Origin: Pantanalinema sp. GBBB05
GTDB lineage: Bacteria > Cyanobacteriota > Cyanobacteriia > Leptolyngbyales > Leptolyngbyaceae
Direction of reading: 5' to 3'
Assembly: GCA_016743235.1 (NCBI GenBank)
Contig: VRZD01000001.1
Span: 124,001 to 188,000, forward strand
Length of the DNA stretch: 64,000 nt
The notes beneath the pieces were generated by a model. That model was given only the letters and a program-made list of their open reading frames with translations, was not told the origin of the DNA and made no database searches. Below are positions 63,125 through 64,000 of the stretch, one piece after another. Every line of letters begins with the position of its first letter. Positions within the stretch are counted from its first letter, which is position 1. The position numbers were made by a program, and so were the translations under genes.

Positions 63125-64000
63125 TATAGGTTGACTCCCAATAGATGAATCGATCGCTGTACAACATATCCCATGACAAAGGCAAATGGGATGATAAATG
63201 TTGCCATTGCCAATGTCATTTTCCAGCCCCGTTCTTTAATCATGATCTGGAGCTGGGCAATACAGGGTAAAAATAAAGTCAGCACAACGGCTGCCGTTAA
63301 AAGTTGTACCCCATCTAGTGCTCCCTGCTGTTGTAGATCAAATAATCCAGCCGCACCGTAATCCCGGCGAAAGAAGCCATAGAGGAAAATCGGAGCGGAG
63401 GCGGCGGGTAAGCCTAACCACAACGCGATCGGTTGAATTCCTTGAATAATTAGCTCAAATAATCCTGTTAATCGCCCGAGCCAAATTAATACGGATGCCC
63501 AGAGAAATAAGGGAATGATTTCCCAGAAATACCACTTCATCCGGACATAGGTTTTTAACAAGATATTTTTTAAGCGCGGCAAGCGTAAAGGGGGCACTTC
63601 AATAAAGAAATCGGCTTTCTGACCAGGCAATAGCTGTGCCGTTAGAAACCCCATTACTAGGAAAATAGTTGTGATAAAGCCTGCCCAAATTAATAAAGCT
63701 AATGGTCGTTGGGATAACAACCCTAAAATCACTCCCCACTGAGCTGCGCAAGGAATCGCTAAAGATAACAAAAACGTAGCAATGATTCGCTCTCGCTTAG
63801 TTTCTAGCGTCCGCGTCACCATTGTTGCCATTGTGTCACAACCTAATCCCAATACCATTGGAATTACAGCTCGACCGGACAAACCGATTATCTTAAATAG
63901 GCGATCGAGCATCAATGACAATCTAGGGAGATAACCACTATCCTCTAATAATGAAAACATTAAAAAATAAGTAGCTACTATAGGCAAGACAATCGCAACG
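63124..64000 (-). CDS. feoB: Ferrous iron transporter B, C-terminal part (runs off window end)
   Basis: The window holds the membrane domain only; the frame stays open past the last base, so the N-terminal GTPase lies outside. FeoB features: YFLMFSLLEDSGYLPRL, VLGLGCDTMATMVTRTLETK (core cysteine region) and SLAIPCAAQWGVIL, followed by several helices. It transports Fe2+ from the periplasm. Coupled to feoA. Confidence 0.9.
   Translation of the reverse strand, partial: VAIVLPIVATYFLMFSLLEDSGYLPRLSLMLDRLFKIIGLSGRAVIPMVLGLGCDTMATMVTRTLETKRERIIATFLLSLAIPCAAQWGVILGLLSQRPLALLIWAGFITTIFLVMGFLTAQLLPGQKADFFIEVPPLRLPRLKNILLKTYVRMKWYFWEIIPLFLWASVLIWLGRLTGLFELIIQGIQPIALWLGLPAASAPIFLYGFFRRDYGAAGLFDLQQQGALDGVQLLTAAVVLTLFLPCIAQLQIMIKERGWKMTLAMATFIIPFAFVMGYVVQRSIHLLGVNL

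Noticed and set aside
1..64000. tRNA, rRNA, CRISPR or intact insertion sequences
   Set aside because: No cloverleaf-like sequence in the gaps, no regularly spaced direct repeats, and no transposase was recognised.

Overview
The window is cyanobacterial chromosome. The HIP1 octamer GCGATCGC and its core GATCGC occur throughout, and several genes are cyanobacterial in type: a high-light-inducible (Hlip) protein, a CrtO-type carotene ketolase, a CYP110-like P450, GAF-rich histidine kinases and a PAS-Crp regulator with an NtcA-like helix-turn-helix. Gene content (trehalose synthesis from glucan, carotenoid ketolase, ChaB, hemerythrin, DUF4142, DUF2795) suggests a terrestrial or otherwise desiccation- and light-stressed species. 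No RNA genes, CRISPR arrays or intact insertion sequences were seen. Genus cannot be assigned from this sequence alone.

Layout. 1-0.8 kb: end of a TPR protein built on nearly identical 120-bp repeats. 1-8.7 kb: membrane proteins dominated by intramembrane-protease families (two CPBP, two PrsW paralogues of which one is frameshifted), a DoxX protein and a secreted M1 metallopeptidase. 8.8-13.7 kb: an MscS channel and secreted proteins of unknown function, two sharing an N-terminal domain. 13.9-15.5 kb: a HipA-like kinase overlapping a DUF3037 gene. 15.6-22.2 kb: an NhaP-type antiporter and a two-gene RND efflux operon with a perfect palindrome upstream. 23-27.2 kb: a TonB-dependent receptor, a gene-poor 1.4 kb holding the decayed end of a short-chain dehydrogenase gene, and a PadR regulator with paired palindromic operators. 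27.5-30 kb: a type II toxin-antitoxin pair and an AT-rich pentapeptide-repeat protein. 30.2-34.2 kb: a lipoprotein, a DUF1517-like protein, a cytochrome P450 and an alpha/beta hydrolase. 34.2-38.8 kb: a signalling cluster (single-domain response regulator, GAF histidine kinase, PAS-Crp regulator). 39.7-42 kb: AT-rich unknown membrane proteins.

The stretch from about 42 to 63 kb reads as a stress-tolerance region: treZ-treY, a cation/proton antiporter, a general-stress short-chain dehydrogenase, a hemerythrin protein, an Hlip, CrtO, a saccharopine-dehydrogenase-like oxidoreductase, a methyltransferase, a heme-oxygenase-like diiron protein, ChaB, an FGGY gluconokinase, a DUF4142 lipoprotein, a baeRF-family protein and a frameshifted DUF2795 gene. 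Many of these are single transcription units separated by strong hairpins. The window ends inside feoB, which is followed by feoA. The second half is visibly more AT-rich than the first 25 kb.

The most interesting items are the intramembrane-protease cluster with a broken PrsW copy, the HipA-DUF3037 overlap, the PadR operators, the PAS-Crp regulator beside an orphan kinase and receiver, the diiron-oxygenase/methyltransferase pair, and the multi-gene stress region. Nothing here can be called a new system with confidence from sequence alone.
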